A DNA stretch of 64,000 bases from Burkholderiales bacterium (GCA_019748155.1 JAIEPY010000039.1:1-64000); one strand, 5' to 3'. Counted from the stretch's first letter, positions 30,798 through 41,806 are shown. Numbers and translations are program-made. The notes: generated by a model from the sequence alone, not told the origin.

Positions 30798-32114
30798 ATG
30801 CGTAAATATTTTGGCACTGATGGTGTACGTGGTAAGGTTGGTACGTTTCCAATAACTCCAGATTTTGCCTTGCGCTTAGGTTATGCGGCAGGTAAAATTC
30901 TTGCTGCTAAGAGTAAGAAACCAGCAGTTATTATTGGTAAGGATACGCGTTTGTCGGGCTATCTTTTTGAGTCATCGCTCGAAGCTGGATTTGCGTATGC
31001 CGGAGTTGACGTGTATATGGCAGGTCCAATCCCAACCCCTGCAATTGCATATCTTACAAAGACATTGCGCTTATCCGCAGGCGTTGTGATTAGTGCTTCT
31101 CATAATCCTTATTATGATAATGGTATTAAGTTTTTTTCTGAACATGGTACTAAACTTGCCGACTCAGTTGAATTAGAAATCGAAGCTATTTTAGATCAAG
31201 AAATGGAAATTGCGCCTAAACTAGGTAAAGTTCGTCGTTTAAGTGATGCGCAGGGACGCTATATTGAGTTTTGTAAGAGTACTTTTCCCAATAATTTAGA
31301 TCTCAAAGGCTTGAAAATTGTTCTTGATTGTGCTAACGGTGCTGGTTATCATGTTGCGCCACATGTATTTGAAGAACTTGGTGCGGAAGTAATTAAATTA
31401 GCTTGTACGCCAGATGGAGTGAATATCAATGATAATTGTGGCTCAACTTATCCCGAAACTATGGTTGATTCAGTGCTAAAATACAAAGCAGATTATGGGA
31501 TTGCTTTTGATGGTGATGGTGATCGAGTTGTCTTTAGTGATAGCAGGGGCAACTTACTTAATGGTGATAAGCTAATTTATTTAATATTGAAGTCATATGA
31601 AGCATTAGGCAGAAAGTTACCGGGTGTTGTTGGAACAGTTATGACCAATATGGGAATGGAAGCAGCACTTAAGAATCAAGGTTATGAGTTAGTGCGGGTC
31701 AAAGTTGGTGACCGCTATGTAGTCGAAGAGCTATTAAAGCGTGATTGGCTGGTCGGTGGTGAAGCCTCAGGGCATATACTTTGCCTGGACAAACATACAA
31801 CAGGTGATGGCATAATTGCAGCCTTACAGGTGCTGGCTGGTGTAGTAGTTTTAAATCAAAACTTAGATCAAGTTATCGATTGGAAGGACTATCCGCAAAC
31901 GATGATTAATATTCGCTTAGCAAATAAATCATTTGATTGGCAAAATGCTGCGAAACAATCTATATCAGAAGTTGAACACTTACTTTCTAATGATGGACGC
32001 GTAATTGTGCGTGCTAGTGGTACAGAGCCATTGGTGCGAGTAATGGTAGAGGCTAGTAATGCAGCTCTAGCTAAAAGTTGTGCAGAAAAGATTGCAAGTA
32101 GTATTAGAGGATAA
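30798..32114 (+). CDS. glmM: Phosphoglucosamine mutase
   Basis: [59 protein letters not shown]; downstream of ftsH. Confidence 0.96.
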   Translation: MRKYFGTDGVRGKVGTFPITPDFALRLGYAAGKILAAKSKKPAVIIGKDTRLSGYLFESSLEAGFAYAGVDVYMAGPIPTPAIAYLTKTLRLSAGVVISASHNPYYDNGIKFFSEHGTKLADSVELEIEAILDQEMEIAPKLGKVRRLSDAQGRYIEFCKSTFPNNLDLKGLKIVLDCANGAGYHVAPHVFEELGAEVIKLACTPDGVNINDNCGSTYPETMVDSVLKYKADYGIAFDGDGDRVVFSDSRGNLLNGDKLIYLILKSYEALGRKLPGVVGTVMTNMGMEAALKNQGYELVRVKVGDRYVVEELLKRDWLVGGEASGHILCLDKHTTGDGIIAALQVLAGVVVLNQNLDQVIDWKDYPQTMINIRLANKSFDWQNAAKQSISEVEHLLSNDGRVIVRASGTEPLVRVMVEASNAALAKSCAEKIASSIRG

Positions 32115-32116
32115 TC

Positions 32117-32740
32117 ATGGAAATTTTGCATGAGCTAGTGGTGTTTTTTTCCAATTATGGCTATATTGCAGTATTTCTGGTTTTGGTTGCCTGTGGTTTT
32201 GGTCTGCCAATTCCTGAAGATATAACACTTGTGTCTGGTGGTGTGATCTGCGGACTTGCATCTGGGCTTATTAATGTACATACTATGGTAGTAGTATCAT
32301 TACTTGGAGTGTTGATTGGTGATAGCGCTATGTTTATGCTGGGTCGTCTTTTAGGTCCCAAAGTAAAGAAACTACCACTTCTTAAGCATGTTTTTACCGA
32401 AAAAATCTATAACCGCATGCAAGATAAATGTCACCGCTACGGTAACCGAATCTTGTTCGTTGCTAGGTTTTTACCAGGGCTACGTGCACCGATTTTTATT
32501 ACCGCAGGTATAAGCCGCAAAGTATCGCTGATGAAGTTTTTAATCATGGATGGAAGTGCCGCTTTAATTAGTGTGCCAATCTGGGTTTATGCGGGTTATT
32601 ACTTTTCACATGATCTGGATGAGCTAGTTGAATGGATACATCAAAGCGAGGCATTTGTTGCAGCAGTAGTCGCAGTGATAGCTGTTATCTGGTTGGTTTA
32701 CTATACTGTTGCAAAAAAGAACGTTAGACGTATTAAATAA
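32117..32740 (+). CDS. DedA family membrane protein
   Basis: GFGLPIPEDITLVSGG, FVARFLPGLRAPIFITAGISR. Confidence 0.9.
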   Translation: MEILHELVVFFSNYGYIAVFLVLVACGFGLPIPEDITLVSGGVICGLASGLINVHTMVVVSLLGVLIGDSAMFMLGRLLGPKVKKLPLLKHVFTEKIYNRMQDKCHRYGNRILFVARFLPGLRAPIFITAGISRKVSLMKFLIMDGSAALISVPIWVYAGYYFSHDLDELVEWIHQSEAFVAAVVAVIAVIWLVYYTVAKKNVRRIK

Positions 32741-32750
32741 CAGTTAATAT

Positions 32751-32779
32751 TTGACTTTACCGTTTAAGTGGTATAAAAT
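32751..32779 (+). promoter_or_regulatory. Sigma70-like promoter for the OMP gene
   Basis: TTGACT - 17 nt - TAAAAT, about 27 nt upstream of ATG 32807. Confidence 0.5.
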
Positions 32780-32806
32780 CAAGTAATTTTAATTTAAGGA
32801 TTATGC

Positions 32807-33610
32807 ATGATGCGTAAATTACTTCTAAGTACACTAATGTTTTCTGCCGGTGGTATAGTTTATGCCGCAGATGCAAATGTAGCTAGTAATGCTGCCGAAT
32901 CATCTGAGTATAGTGCGTTTCAGAAATTTGATCGACAATATAGTCTTGGTTATGCAGTTACCTCTGGCAATTTAACAAATGGTTCCAGTGGAGCAGTAAA
33001 TAATACCCAGTATGTTAACCTTGAAATTGAACGACTATTCAATGTTGGTGTTTGGATGGATGTAAATGCAAATTTATTGACCTATTATTCACAAAATGCT
33101 GATCCTGCAACGCCTGCCGTAGGAACGACAACTGGCTCACAACCATCGTTTGGTGGTATTAATGCCAAAGTCGGATATGCGTTTAGTTTATTGCCTGATC
33201 ACTTACTAATTACACCATATGCTTATTTAGGTCGCAATACTAATTTGTCATCATATACTTTGAGTGAAGCTGGTTCACAGACTAATCTTACCCAAGATTA
33301 TTATTGGAGTTTTGGTGCTGGTGCTCGTTTAGAATATAGAATTAATAACGTATTTGACGTTTATTTAGACCAGAATGGAATATATAATGCTAGTCAGGCT
33401 CCAGTTACACAGGGTTTTGCTCCGAATGACTACTATTCATATACTTCGACTTTAGGTGCTAAATTTAATGTTCACCGTAACTTACAATTAGGCGCCCAGG
33501 CATTCTATAACAATTATTACTTTACTCAGAGTTTAGTTACTGCCAATGGAGTAGCGTTGGTACCTCAAAGTTCGGTCGGCGGATTAGTTTCCATCGGTTT
33601 AACTTATTAG
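32807..33610 (+). CDS. Outer-membrane beta-barrel protein, paralog of 9894-10613
   Basis: Signal peptide ending YAA; alternating beta-strand pattern; shared WMDVNANL/KVGYAF/ITPYAY/LEYRI layout with the other OMP. Confidence 0.6.
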   Translation: MMRKLLLSTLMFSAGGIVYAADANVASNAAESSEYSAFQKFDRQYSLGYAVTSGNLTNGSSGAVNNTQYVNLEIERLFNVGVWMDVNANLLTYYSQNADPATPAVGTTTGSQPSFGGINAKVGYAFSLLPDHLLITPYAYLGRNTNLSSYTLSEAGSQTNLTQDYYWSFGAGARLEYRINNVFDVYLDQNGIYNASQAPVTQGFAPNDYYSYTSTLGAKFNVHRNLQLGAQAFYNNYYFTQSLVTANGVALVPQSSVGGLVSIGLTY

Positions 33611-33626
33611 AAATTTTTAATTCTAA

Positions 33627-33656
33627 ATTGACCAACCATAGTGGTTGGTTTTTTTA
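33627..33656 (+). terminator. Rho-independent terminator after the OMP gene
   Basis: gaccaaccatagtggttggttttttta. Confidence 0.7.
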
Positions 33657-33669
33657 TTTGGTTGTTTCA

Positions 33670-34320
33670 ATGCAAATTTTATATCTTCATGGTTTTGCGT
33701 CAGGTCCAAATTCTCTTAAGGCTAAATATTTTGCGCGAAGATTGCAGGGTATAGGCATTAAGCACAAAATATTGGATTTAAATTTGAGCGACTTTGGTAG
33801 TCTAACACCAACTAAAGCTTTAAACTATATTAGAAGCTTGATTCAAGATGAGGAAACTATTTTAATCGGTTCAAGCTTAGGTGGGCTTTATGGGTTAATT
33901 TTGGCGGAGGAGGAGCAGATGGTACAACAGTTGATTCTTTTAGCACCAGCACTCGAAATTAATTCACTATGGGGTGATATTGTTGGAGAGGAAAACCTAA
34001 AGCAATGGGAAACGCAAAATGAATTACCCATTTACCATTATGGTTATGGACAAACGATTTCACTTAACTATGCTTTTTTAACCGATTTATCTAGCTATAA
34101 TGACCGTGAATTTGCTCGTCAGATTCCTGCGCTAGTTTTTCATGGTGTTAATGACGAAACTATTCCTTATCTGGTTAGTTGTCGCTATGCACACCGCAAT
34201 AAATCTGCAATCTTTCACCAGTTAGATAGTACACACTCATTAGAGAATAGTTTAGATTATATTTGGCAACATTCAGCAGACTTTATTGGAGGGGCTTCAG
34301 AAAATCAAAGCTTGATTTAA
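33670..34320 (+). CDS. YqiA/YcfP family alpha/beta hydrolase (esterase)
   Basis: MQILYLHGFASGPNSLKAKYFA, ILIGSSLGGLYGLILAEE; start revised from 33628 because the upstream region is a terminator. Confidence 0.85.
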   Translation: MQILYLHGFASGPNSLKAKYFARRLQGIGIKHKILDLNLSDFGSLTPTKALNYIRSLIQDEETILIGSSLGGLYGLILAEEEQMVQQLILLAPALEINSLWGDIVGEENLKQWETQNELPIYHYGYGQTISLNYAFLTDLSSYNDREFARQIPALVFHGVNDETIPYLVSCRYAHRNKSAIFHQLDSTHSLENSLDYIWQHSADFIGGASENQSLI

Positions 34321-37300
34321 AGTTTTTCAGTACCTGATTACTTATTTTTGTCTGGGTCATGGTTGGGCTTTCTACATTTCCTTGCACGTGATAGCTGATC
34401 GCTAATGCCTTATTAATCGGATCACCAATTAGTTTTTCACCTAAATAAATAAAAGCACCAATAAATGGATTAAGAGTAACAATTCCTGCGGTAGTAGCAA
34501 TAGTTCCACTCAAGCGAGGTGTAACAGTTAGATAGGTGTCAATAGTATTGCTCTCTAAGTAGTAATTTCCAAAGGTACTTACGTCTGCAACTTCTCCATG
34601 TAAATCAAGATTTTCGATTTTTAGATCATCCTGATTGAGGTATAGATTAGTATCAAGATTTTTTACGGCAAAACCTTTACCGAATAAAGTATTAAAATTA
34701 AAATGATTTAGATTGCTAATATTAATTGCACTAAGGTTAATAACCCCCATTAAGGCGCCAAATAAACCAGGGTTAAGCTGAAGTAATTCGCCATTTTGGA
34801 TATTTAGATTAGCTCTACCAACTAAACTTTTGCGTTTAAAATCAGTTAAGCCACCTGGCCAGCTAAGACCTAGATCAAGAGTTCCATTTCCATTTCTATA
34901 TACGCCACCTTGATCAAGTTTAATCAAAAATAAACCAAAGTTATCAATATCAGAGTGTATGTTAAGCGCAACATAGGCATCGCTTTCACTGCAACCCAAG
35001 CAGTGACTGGTTAGATTGAGTAAGGTAGTCGCAGATTTATTGGTTAATTTCATATTTTCCAGAAACAGTGAATCATTTTGTTGATAAACTGTTCCAGTTA
35101 AATTTCCTGAATAGTGATTTTGTAAATATAGTTCCTCAATATTTACATATGTAATTGGTAAATTTGGTACATAACCCGTTTCGAGTTCTGCTACAATCGG
35201 CGCCGATTCATTATTAACCGCTGATTCTAATTTACTTTCTTGAGCTGTTTGCTCTGGTTTAAAATTTTCCGTAGAGAATAGTAGTCGTTGGAAATTTAGG
35301 TAAAGTTTATTTTCATCTAAAAGATAGTTAATATCCCCGCTAATATCAGGTGTGTCAATCCGTGCAAAAATTTGAGAGGGAAAAATTAGAAAATTAGCTT
35401 TGCCTTGGTCTAAATTATAATTTTTAATCCAGAAAGCATTGCTGTTAACTTCTACCTGAATAGGAAATAACGGTGATTTGGCATAAAGTTGTTCATCTTC
35501 AGATTCTCCGTTATCTGGGCTTTGTGGTGAACTTTCAATCTCACTTAATATTGTGTTAGATTCTTCTACAAGTGCATTTTCTGATTCATTGACGCTAGTA
35601 AGTATAGATTCCGTATTGGTTTTTTCATTAGCCGCGGTGAGCTTACTGATAAATTGAGCCCATTGCTCAGTATATACATTGTCCAACTGTGCTTTGATTG
35701 TTATTGGCGCCTTAACGCTCTCATCGCTCATCATGTAATTGTTTGTACCTATTCCAAGATTAAGATACTCTAAATTATAATCTTTACCTAATTGGGCTTT
35801 AGCAAATATATTATTCGCATAATTAACTCCAATTAGTGAATTATCTGAACCTAAGTTGACTGAAATCTGTAGCTTGCTTATTTCAGACTCTTTCTTAGCT
35901 ATTGGAGCAGGTGCATTTAGGCTAATACCTTGTAAATCACTACTCAATACTAGACTTTGACTTTTGAGATTAAACTTAGCATTGCTTGCTGCGTGCCCAC
36001 TTATAATTTGATTTAATTGCGGGTAGAAAGTATTAACCAGATAAGAATAATCTAGATTTGATGCATTTAGTTCTAGCTCATTCGAGTTATGGATGTTGAG
36101 TTGTAGTTCTGAATTTAGTCCTCTTGCATTCAACTGACTTTTAGCTAGACCATTTTGTGTGAAATTCAAGCTTCCATTAATTTCTTCTATATTTAAAGGG
36201 GATTCAGTTGCAAAGGATAACTGGTTATTATGTGTAATATACTGGCCTGTAAGCTTAAGCTTTTCTGGGGTCTCTAGTGGCAGGCTTGCTTTGAAATTAA
36301 TTTGGCTTTGCCCACTCAATTTTATTTTACGGCTGATTGGTTCAATTTGTGACTCATACGGTGAGCTGATTAAATAGGCTAGAAAATCTTCGCTATTACC
36401 TGTCAAAAAACCTTGAATGTTTAATATGAATTTTTTGGCAAGTATATCTGCTAAGTCTAGATTAGTTTTACCAAGGTGAATTTGTTCTAAATCTGCACCG
36501 ACGATATTTGCATTGACAGCTTGGTTGCGTCCCTTTATTGTACCTCGAATATTAGTTAAGCCATTCCACTTTGGCTGAAATTGATAGCTTACATGGTTGA
36601 ATTTACTATCAATACTTAAAGTACCACCTCCTGATTCAAATGGAAGTTTAGCCGGATTTCCATTCATAGTAATCGTAGTATCGTAAAAACCACCTGTAGT
36701 AAAATTCTGCTTAATGTAGGCTACGCTAGACTTGTCTACGCTTTTTGGAAGTAACTTATAGATTTGGTTAATATCAAGTTTGGTTAATTTTATTTGTGCT
36801 TTAAGTGAGCTTTCTATTGGAATATATGTGGCATTTGCACTGAAATTAATTCCACTACCTTGATATGCTAATGTTGGCAAAGATACCCGCAAATGATTTT
36901 GTGATTCATGATCCCAATGAATCAAAGTAATTAAATTTTGAATGTTTAATGGTTGCCAGAGATTTTTGGGGTAATCCAGTGTGGTATCTTTTAATTTGAG
37001 TGATAAAGTTCCACTAGACTCTCCCGCAATTATTCTGCCGCTCAAATGATTAAAGCTTGGTATGTTTGACTCTTTTGAGTCAAGCCCTATTTGTTCGAAG
37101 TCGGTAATAAAATTTAGCCCATGTGGCTTATAAATAGTACCGTGCCAATCAAAGTGGATTGTTTTTAAATCGCCATGTACTTTTAATTTGTTACTAAACT
37201 TGCTTAGCTTGATTAGGCTATTAATTCCCTCCAGTCCAACATTTTTAATTTCCAAGCGTCCACCAGAATCAAGTGTAAAGTAGCCATCAATTGATGCGTG

Positions 37301-38272
37301 TTTAAATAAATAGCCATATGGTGTTTTAGTCATTAAATCTGATGCATGAAGTTGATATTTATGGGGTGCAACTCGGTTTAGTTTAATTTCGCCACTAAAA
37401 TCGCTGATTGATTTAGTTTTACTACCGGTTAATTGACTAACGTGCTGTTGATTGCTATCAAATATCGTATTTATATTGCGAATGCTACCATCTGTAACCT
37501 TCGCATTTAGCTTAACTTGATAACCTTTGTGCCCGATACTGTAAATCTGTAGTTGTCCATAATTCCAGTCGTGGTAGTCAGTTAGTTTGGAACCTGTGAA
37601 ATTTAAACTCATTGCCATTTTGCCATTAGCTGGGTTAGCTTGAATTGCTAAATTATGCTCATTATCTTGTCCATTTATCAATTGCAGCTTGAGCTTATTG
37701 ATAGTAAATGCATCCATATGATGTTTACTATCAGTTAAAGAAATATTGAAATTATTAAGCATAATATTTCTTTGGGCTAAGAGATGATATTCCCAATCAA
37801 TTTCAGGGGGCGTTGATGTTTTTAAATTAGTTAATACTTGCTTATTGAGCAACAAGTTATTGTTTTTGTCAAACTCAAAATTTAATTGGCTTCCATCTAT
37901 TGAGATTAATTTAAATATTGGTTGAAACTGAAATAAACTACGATAAGATAAAATCAAGCTAATTTGTTTAATTTGAATAAATGGTTGCGAGCGAAGCTTG
38001 TCTTTAAGGCTTATATTGTTAAGATTTAAGTATGGCGCGCCATGATTATCAAATCCAGTTTTTAGTGAGCTGAATTCGAGTTGATAAGCACTTTTGTCTT
38101 TAACCATTTGTTTGATTTGGCTGGTGTAGTTATCTAGGTTTATAAATAAATAAAGCATGCTTCCAGAAATAATAGCGCTAGATCCTACTGTGAGAGCTAA
38201 AGCTATTTTAAGCAGCAGTAATTTATGCTTAGGTTTAATTTTTTGTTTGGCTGGAGTTGGCGTATTATTCAT
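34283..38272 (-). CDS. YhdP/AsmA-like large envelope protein (copy 2)
   Basis: About 1330 aa, N-terminal TM, same C-terminal layout as copy 1 (NPFIGAFIYLGEKLIGDPINKALAISYHV vs NPLVGVAVYLGELVFGDPQNKLFTFGYHV); ATG start at 38272. Confidence 0.75.
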   Translation of the reverse strand: MNNTPTPAKQKIKPKHKLLLLKIALALTVGSSAIISGSMLYLFINLDNYTSQIKQMVKDKSAYQLEFSSLKTGFDNHGAPYLNLNNISLKDKLRSQPFIQIKQISLILSYRSLFQFQPIFKLISIDGSQLNFEFDKNNNLLLNKQVLTNLKTSTPPEIDWEYHLLAQRNIMLNNFNISLTDSKHHMDAFTINKLKLQLINGQDNEHNLAIQANPANGKMAMSLNFTGSKLTDYHDWNYGQLQIYSIGHKGYQVKLNAKVTDGSIRNINTIFDSNQQHVSQLTGSKTKSISDFSGEIKLNRVAPHKYQLHASDLMTKTPYGYLFKHASIDGYFTLDSGGRLEIKNVGLEGINSLIKLSKFSNKLKVHGDLKTIHFDWHGTIYKPHGLNFITDFEQIGLDSKESNIPSFNHLSGRIIAGESSGTLSLKLKDTTLDYPKNLWQPLNIQNLITLIHWDHESQNHLRVSLPTLAYQGSGINFSANATYIPIESSLKAQIKLTKLDINQIYKLLPKSVDKSSVAYIKQNFTTGGFYDTTITMNGNPAKLPFESGGGTLSIDSKFNHVSYQFQPKWNGLTNIRGTIKGRNQAVNANIVGADLEQIHLGKTNLDLADILAKKFILNIQGFLTGNSEDFLAYLISSPYESQIEPISRKIKLSGQSQINFKASLPLETPEKLKLTGQYITHNNQLSFATESPLNIEEINGSLNFTQNGLAKSQLNARGLNSELQLNIHNSNELELNASNLDYSYLVNTFYPQLNQIISGHAASNAKFNLKSQSLVLSSDLQGISLNAPAPIAKKESEISKLQISVNLGSDNSLIGVNYANNIFAKAQLGKDYNLEYLNLGIGTNNYMMSDESVKAPITIKAQLDNVYTEQWAQFISKLTAANEKTNTESILTSVNESENALVEESNTILSEIESSPQSPDNGESEDEQLYAKSPLFPIQVEVNSNAFWIKNYNLDQGKANFLIFPSQIFARIDTPDISGDINYLLDENKLYLNFQRLLFSTENFKPEQTAQESKLESAVNNESAPIVAELETGYVPNLPITYVNIEELYLQNHYSGNLTGTVYQQNDSLFLENMKLTNKSATTLLNLTSHCLGCSESDAYVALNIHSDIDNFGLFLIKLDQGGVYRNGNGTLDLGLSWPGGLTDFKRKSLVGRANLNIQNGELLQLNPGLFGALMGVINLSAINISNLNHFNFNTLFGKGFAVKNLDTNLYLNQDDLKIENLDLHGEVADVSTFGNYYLESNTIDTYLTVTPRLSGTIATTAGIVTLNPFIGAFIYLGEKLIGDPINKALAISYHVQGNVESPTMTQTKISNQVLKNFKSSFDFLKPLQ

Positions 38273-38278
38273 TAGCAA

Positions 38279-39067
38279 TTATTTCAGGTGGTTGTTTAAC
38301 CAGCTGCCTCGGGTGGGATTTGGGAGCATAAAGTATTTCTCGCCAAAATCATCAAATAGATCACTATCTTCAGGGTAGTCATGTGCAGTATTTTGTTTAA
38401 AGTCAGGGAAATCTTGGATGTCACTACCAAAATAGCCGATGATTGGCAGAGCGGTGAAACTCTTAGTCGTAGTTACATTTTCGTAATCACCATTTAGTAC
38501 TGCGCTAAACCTTGGATTTTTATTGCTGTCAGATGCATGTGTGGCAAAGATGATACTATCATAACAAATATGCTGTTGTTTTAAGTTATTCTGAGTTTCG
38601 GAAATCATGTTAAAATTTTTGTTATCAATACTACCATCCCGATTGGTAATAATAATTACACGGGCTCCAGCATTTTGTAAGTCACAACTGACTTCGGAAG
38701 CGCCAGGTAACGCAGAGTAATTATTTATCGACTCTATGCCGCGATGAATGTCTGTGTTGGGAGATGTCGCTGCTTGAGTTAGCTTTATAGCCGAATTATC
38801 CAGCAAAGTGCCATCAAGAGCAAAAACAACTGCCCAGGTATGAGCTTTTAACCCTGATTCTGTAACATTATCTAAAATTTGATTATACGCATTATAAAAA
38901 ACTTGCCGATAAATAACCTTAGCTTCAGCAGAGTTACGATACCAAAGTAACGCATCATAACCCGCACTTTGTTGGTGCTCTGGTTTGCAATCTACGGTTT
39001 CAGATGTTTCTGCAAAATTTATGCTCGGAATAATTAGCCAAGCTATAAGAATGAGTTTTTTTATCAA
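38279..39067 (-). CDS. Secreted HAD-superfamily class B acid phosphatase / e(P4)-like protein, nucleophile Asp replaced
   Basis: Signal peptide; AVVFALDGTLLDN (motif I), IIITNRDG (motif II), GYFGSDIQDFPDF (motif IV). Confidence 0.72.
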   Translation of the reverse strand: MIKKLILIAWLIIPSINFAETSETVDCKPEHQQSAGYDALLWYRNSAEAKVIYRQVFYNAYNQILDNVTESGLKAHTWAVVFALDGTLLDNSAIKLTQAATSPNTDIHRGIESINNYSALPGASEVSCDLQNAGARVIIITNRDGSIDNKNFNMISETQNNLKQQHICYDSIIFATHASDSNKNPRFSAVLNGDYENVTTTKSFTALPIIGYFGSDIQDFPDFKQNTAHDYPEDSDLFDDFGEKYFMLPNPTRGSWLNNHLK

Positions 39068-39098
39068 GTTAATAATATCCTAAAGTGGGGTAGTTATA

Positions 39099-39869
39099 CT
39101 ATTTTTCTTGCGCCAAAATTATCTGACGAACGCGTAACAAGTCTTCCAAAGTATCAACTCCAGTCGCTGGCGCATGATTAGTGGTCATAACCGCAATCTT
39201 ATAGCCATTATATAAAGCTCGCAATTGTTCCAGTGCTTCGACCTGTTCTAGCGGGCAACTAGGTAATTGATTATAAATATTTAAAAAATTTACTTGGTAG
39301 GCGTAAATTCCAATGTGACGCAGCACATTAAGATGTTTTGGCAGTTCAATGTCATTAGCATTATTAAATCCTTCGCGGTAATAAGGAATCGCTGCTCGAG
39401 AAAAATATAGTGCAAGATTATTCTTATTGAGTACTACCTTCACCACGTTGGGATTAAAAACTTCCTCAGCGCTGTGAATAGGGTGTGCAATAGTGGCAAT
39501 AGAGCTTCGTTTAGCTGCAATGAAATTAGCCAACTGATTGATTAATTCTGGATCAATTAACGGTTCGTCACCTTGAACGTTGACAATTATTTCATCTTCC
39601 GCTAAGGAAAGTTGTTGCACCACTTCTGCAATACGGTCTGTTCCAGATTGATGCTCTGTAGAGGTCATAATTACGTCAAGATTATGCTGTTTACAAACTG
39701 TAAAAATTTCCTCATGGTCAGTAGCAACTACCACCCGCGTTGCTTTGCTGGTTGCTGCTTGCTGCGCTACTCTAACGATTAATGGTAAACCAACCACATC
39801 AAGCAACATTTTGCGTGGTAAGCGAGTAGAACTCATTCTTGCCGGTATTACTACGGTGAATTTACTCAT
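39099..39869 (-). CDS. kdsB: 3-deoxy-manno-octulosonate cytidylyltransferase
   Basis: [50 protein letters not shown]; start revised to ATG 39869. Confidence 0.95.
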   Translation of the reverse strand: MSKFTVVIPARMSSTRLPRKMLLDVVGLPLIVRVAQQAATSKATRVVVATDHEEIFTVCKQHNLDVIMTSTEHQSGTDRIAEVVQQLSLAEDEIIVNVQGDEPLIDPELINQLANFIAAKRSSIATIAHPIHSAEEVFNPNVVKVVLNKNNLALYFSRAAIPYYREGFNNANDIELPKHLNVLRHIGIYAYQVNFLNIYNQLPSCPLEQVEALEQLRALYNGYKIAVMTTNHAPATGVDTLEDLLRVRQIILAQEK

Positions 39870-40032
39870 CATCAAGCTTTCGCGCTTGGTCAATTAACAT
39901 TACAGGAATTCCATCGTCAATTTGATAGGCAAGTTTACATTTGTGACAAACTAGTTCTTGCTCATTTTTGTGATAATCAAGAGCAGCCTTACATACAGGA
40001 CAGACCAATATTTCTAGTAATTTAGCTTCCAT
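39862..40032 (-). CDS. Trm112/YcaR family zinc-ribbon protein (56 aa, not in ORF track)
   Basis: Manual translation [56 protein letters not shown]; CxxC pairs; between lpxK and kdsB. Confidence 0.92.
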   Translation of the reverse strand: MEAKLLEILVCPVCKAALDYHKNEQELVCHKCKLAYQIDDGIPVMLIDQARKLDDE

Positions 40033-41059
40033 TTGTTTTATATTCCTTTTGAGTTAAGTGTACCATTTGCTCAATTAACTGATTATTGTCTAATCTCGCG
40101 TTAACCACCGCCACCCAAATATTGGATGCAGCAAATTGAGCTAATTTGGTATAGTCTTTTTCAGTCGTTATTATCGCATATTGTGAGTTTATATCGGATT
40201 TTAGATAATGATAATGATCCGGAAAAGCCTGCTGTTTAATGAGCTTTACGCCTAAATTTTCCAAATAACTAAAAAACCGTGTCGGGTTACCAATTGCGGC
40301 AATTGCCATTAGTTGCTTGTCTTTCATTTCTTGAACCGTTGCGATATGCTGCGTTTGTGGGTTATAGAAGTGTACGAATTCAGGAACTTGATAATATACG
40401 GGAACTTTATATTTTGCTAAGATGTTTGCAAGTCGGTCATGATTTTCATAACCATTAACTACAATAGCATCAACGCTGTTTAACCGATTCATGCCTTCAC
40501 GAAGAGGACCAAGTGGTAGTACATGTTGATTACCAAACATTCTGCTACTCTCAACCACACAAATCTCCATATCGCGGTCGAGATAGTAGTGCTGCATTCC
40601 ATCATCTGCAAGAATTAATTGAGTATCGGGGTATTCACGAAGTAATAGCTGTGCTGCAGCTACCCGTTTGCGAGCAATCGCGACTCTAAATCCGGCTTGT
40701 GCATAAATCATTGCTTCATCACCAACTACCGCGCTTGAGTCACTGGTCTTTACAATTAATTCTTTATCTGCATTACCTTTGTAACCACGTAAAATTATTC
40801 CAACCTTAATCCCTCTTGCGATTAATTCTGCAGCTAATGCCTTGGTGAGAGGTGTTTTGCCAGCTCCACCTACGCTGATATTACCAATCACAACAACTGG
40901 GATAGCTATTTTAGTCTGGGTTTTTAATTTAAATATAAACAAGCATTTACGGATTCTAACGATAATAGCATAGATAATGCTAAATGGAAATAAAAGCAAA
41001 GTTAAAAATGGGTTTGCCTTATTGTACCAGTGCTGTTCTATAATATGTTGGAGTTTCAT
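40022..41059 (-). CDS. lpxK: Tetraacyldisaccharide 4'-kinase
   Basis: [42 protein letters not shown]. Confidence 0.95.
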   Translation of the reverse strand: MKLQHIIEQHWYNKANPFLTLLLFPFSIIYAIIVRIRKCLFIFKLKTQTKIAIPVVVIGNISVGGAGKTPLTKALAAELIARGIKVGIILRGYKGNADKELIVKTSDSSAVVGDEAMIYAQAGFRVAIARKRVAAAQLLLREYPDTQLILADDGMQHYYLDRDMEICVVESSRMFGNQHVLPLGPLREGMNRLNSVDAIVVNGYENHDRLANILAKYKVPVYYQVPEFVHFYNPQTQHIATVQEMKDKQLMAIAAIGNPTRFFSYLENLGVKLIKQQAFPDHYHYLKSDINSQYAIITTEKDYTKLAQFAASNIWVAVVNARLDNNQLIEQMVHLTQKEYKTNGS

Positions 41060-41317
41060 GTGTTGATATGATATTTCTGCTACTAAATTAATTCCGTATT
41101 TTACTTTATTTTATCATATGTTTTATAAGAATATAACCTTTGTAATAATGTTGTTATTGTCTGATGTGCACAGGCGCATTAGCTTGTCTTTGAATATTAT
41201 CTTAATCACGATTAGCTAACTTAGGGGATAGTTTCTGATTTGTGATTGAGATGGTAAAGCATTTATAACACGGTAATGCTAAAATACTTGTTTGTAGTGT
41301 AAAAATTGGGGGATGCT

Positions 41318-41806
41318 ATGTGGCATACGCATATAACAGTTGCGGCTGTAATTGAACATCAAAATAAATTTTTGTTAGTTAGCGATAATACTTCACAAGG
41401 AATTAGGCTTAATCAGCCAGCAGGTCACTTGGAAGCAAGTGAGGATTTGCTTGCGGCAATCGTTCGCGAAGTAAAAGAAGAGTCGTCAATGGATTTTGTA
41501 CCTGAGGGGGTTGTTGGGATATATTTGTATCATCCCAGTCCAGAAAAAACATATCTAAGAGTTTGTTTTTCAGGACGCTTGCTGGATTATGCCAAAGTAC
41601 CTTGTCCTGCGGCAGATGATGATGACGTAATTGCTGCGGGTTGGTATGATTTAACCACTATCCAAAAACGTGCCAGTGAACATCGCAGTCAATTAGTAAC
41701 GCAATGCATTGATGATTATTTGAGTGGGCAATTATTTCCATTGAGTATGCTTCATAATATAACCTCAAGATATACAAAATTAAGTAGCTCACCTATTACT
41801 GCATAG
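41318..41806 (+). CDS. NUDIX hydrolase (NudJ-like)
   Basis: GHLEASEDLLAAIVREVKEESSMDF Nudix box; ATG start 41318. Confidence 0.87.
   Translation: MWHTHITVAAVIEHQNKFLLVSDNTSQGIRLNQPAGHLEASEDLLAAIVREVKEESSMDFVPEGVVGIYLYHPSPEKTYLRVCFSGRLLDYAKVPCPAADDDDVIAAGWYDLTTIQKRASEHRSQLVTQCIDDYLSGQLFPLSMLHNITSRYTKLSSSPITA

Noticed and set aside
33628-33669. N-terminal extension of the YqiA-like ORF
   Set aside because: Encoded by the terminator hairpin of the upstream OMP gene; ATG 33670 begins the conserved MQILYLHGF.
41318-41806. Non-consensus Nudix box end (EESS instead of EETG)
   Set aside because: The catalytic RExxEE core is intact; the Gly change alone is weak evidence of altered function.
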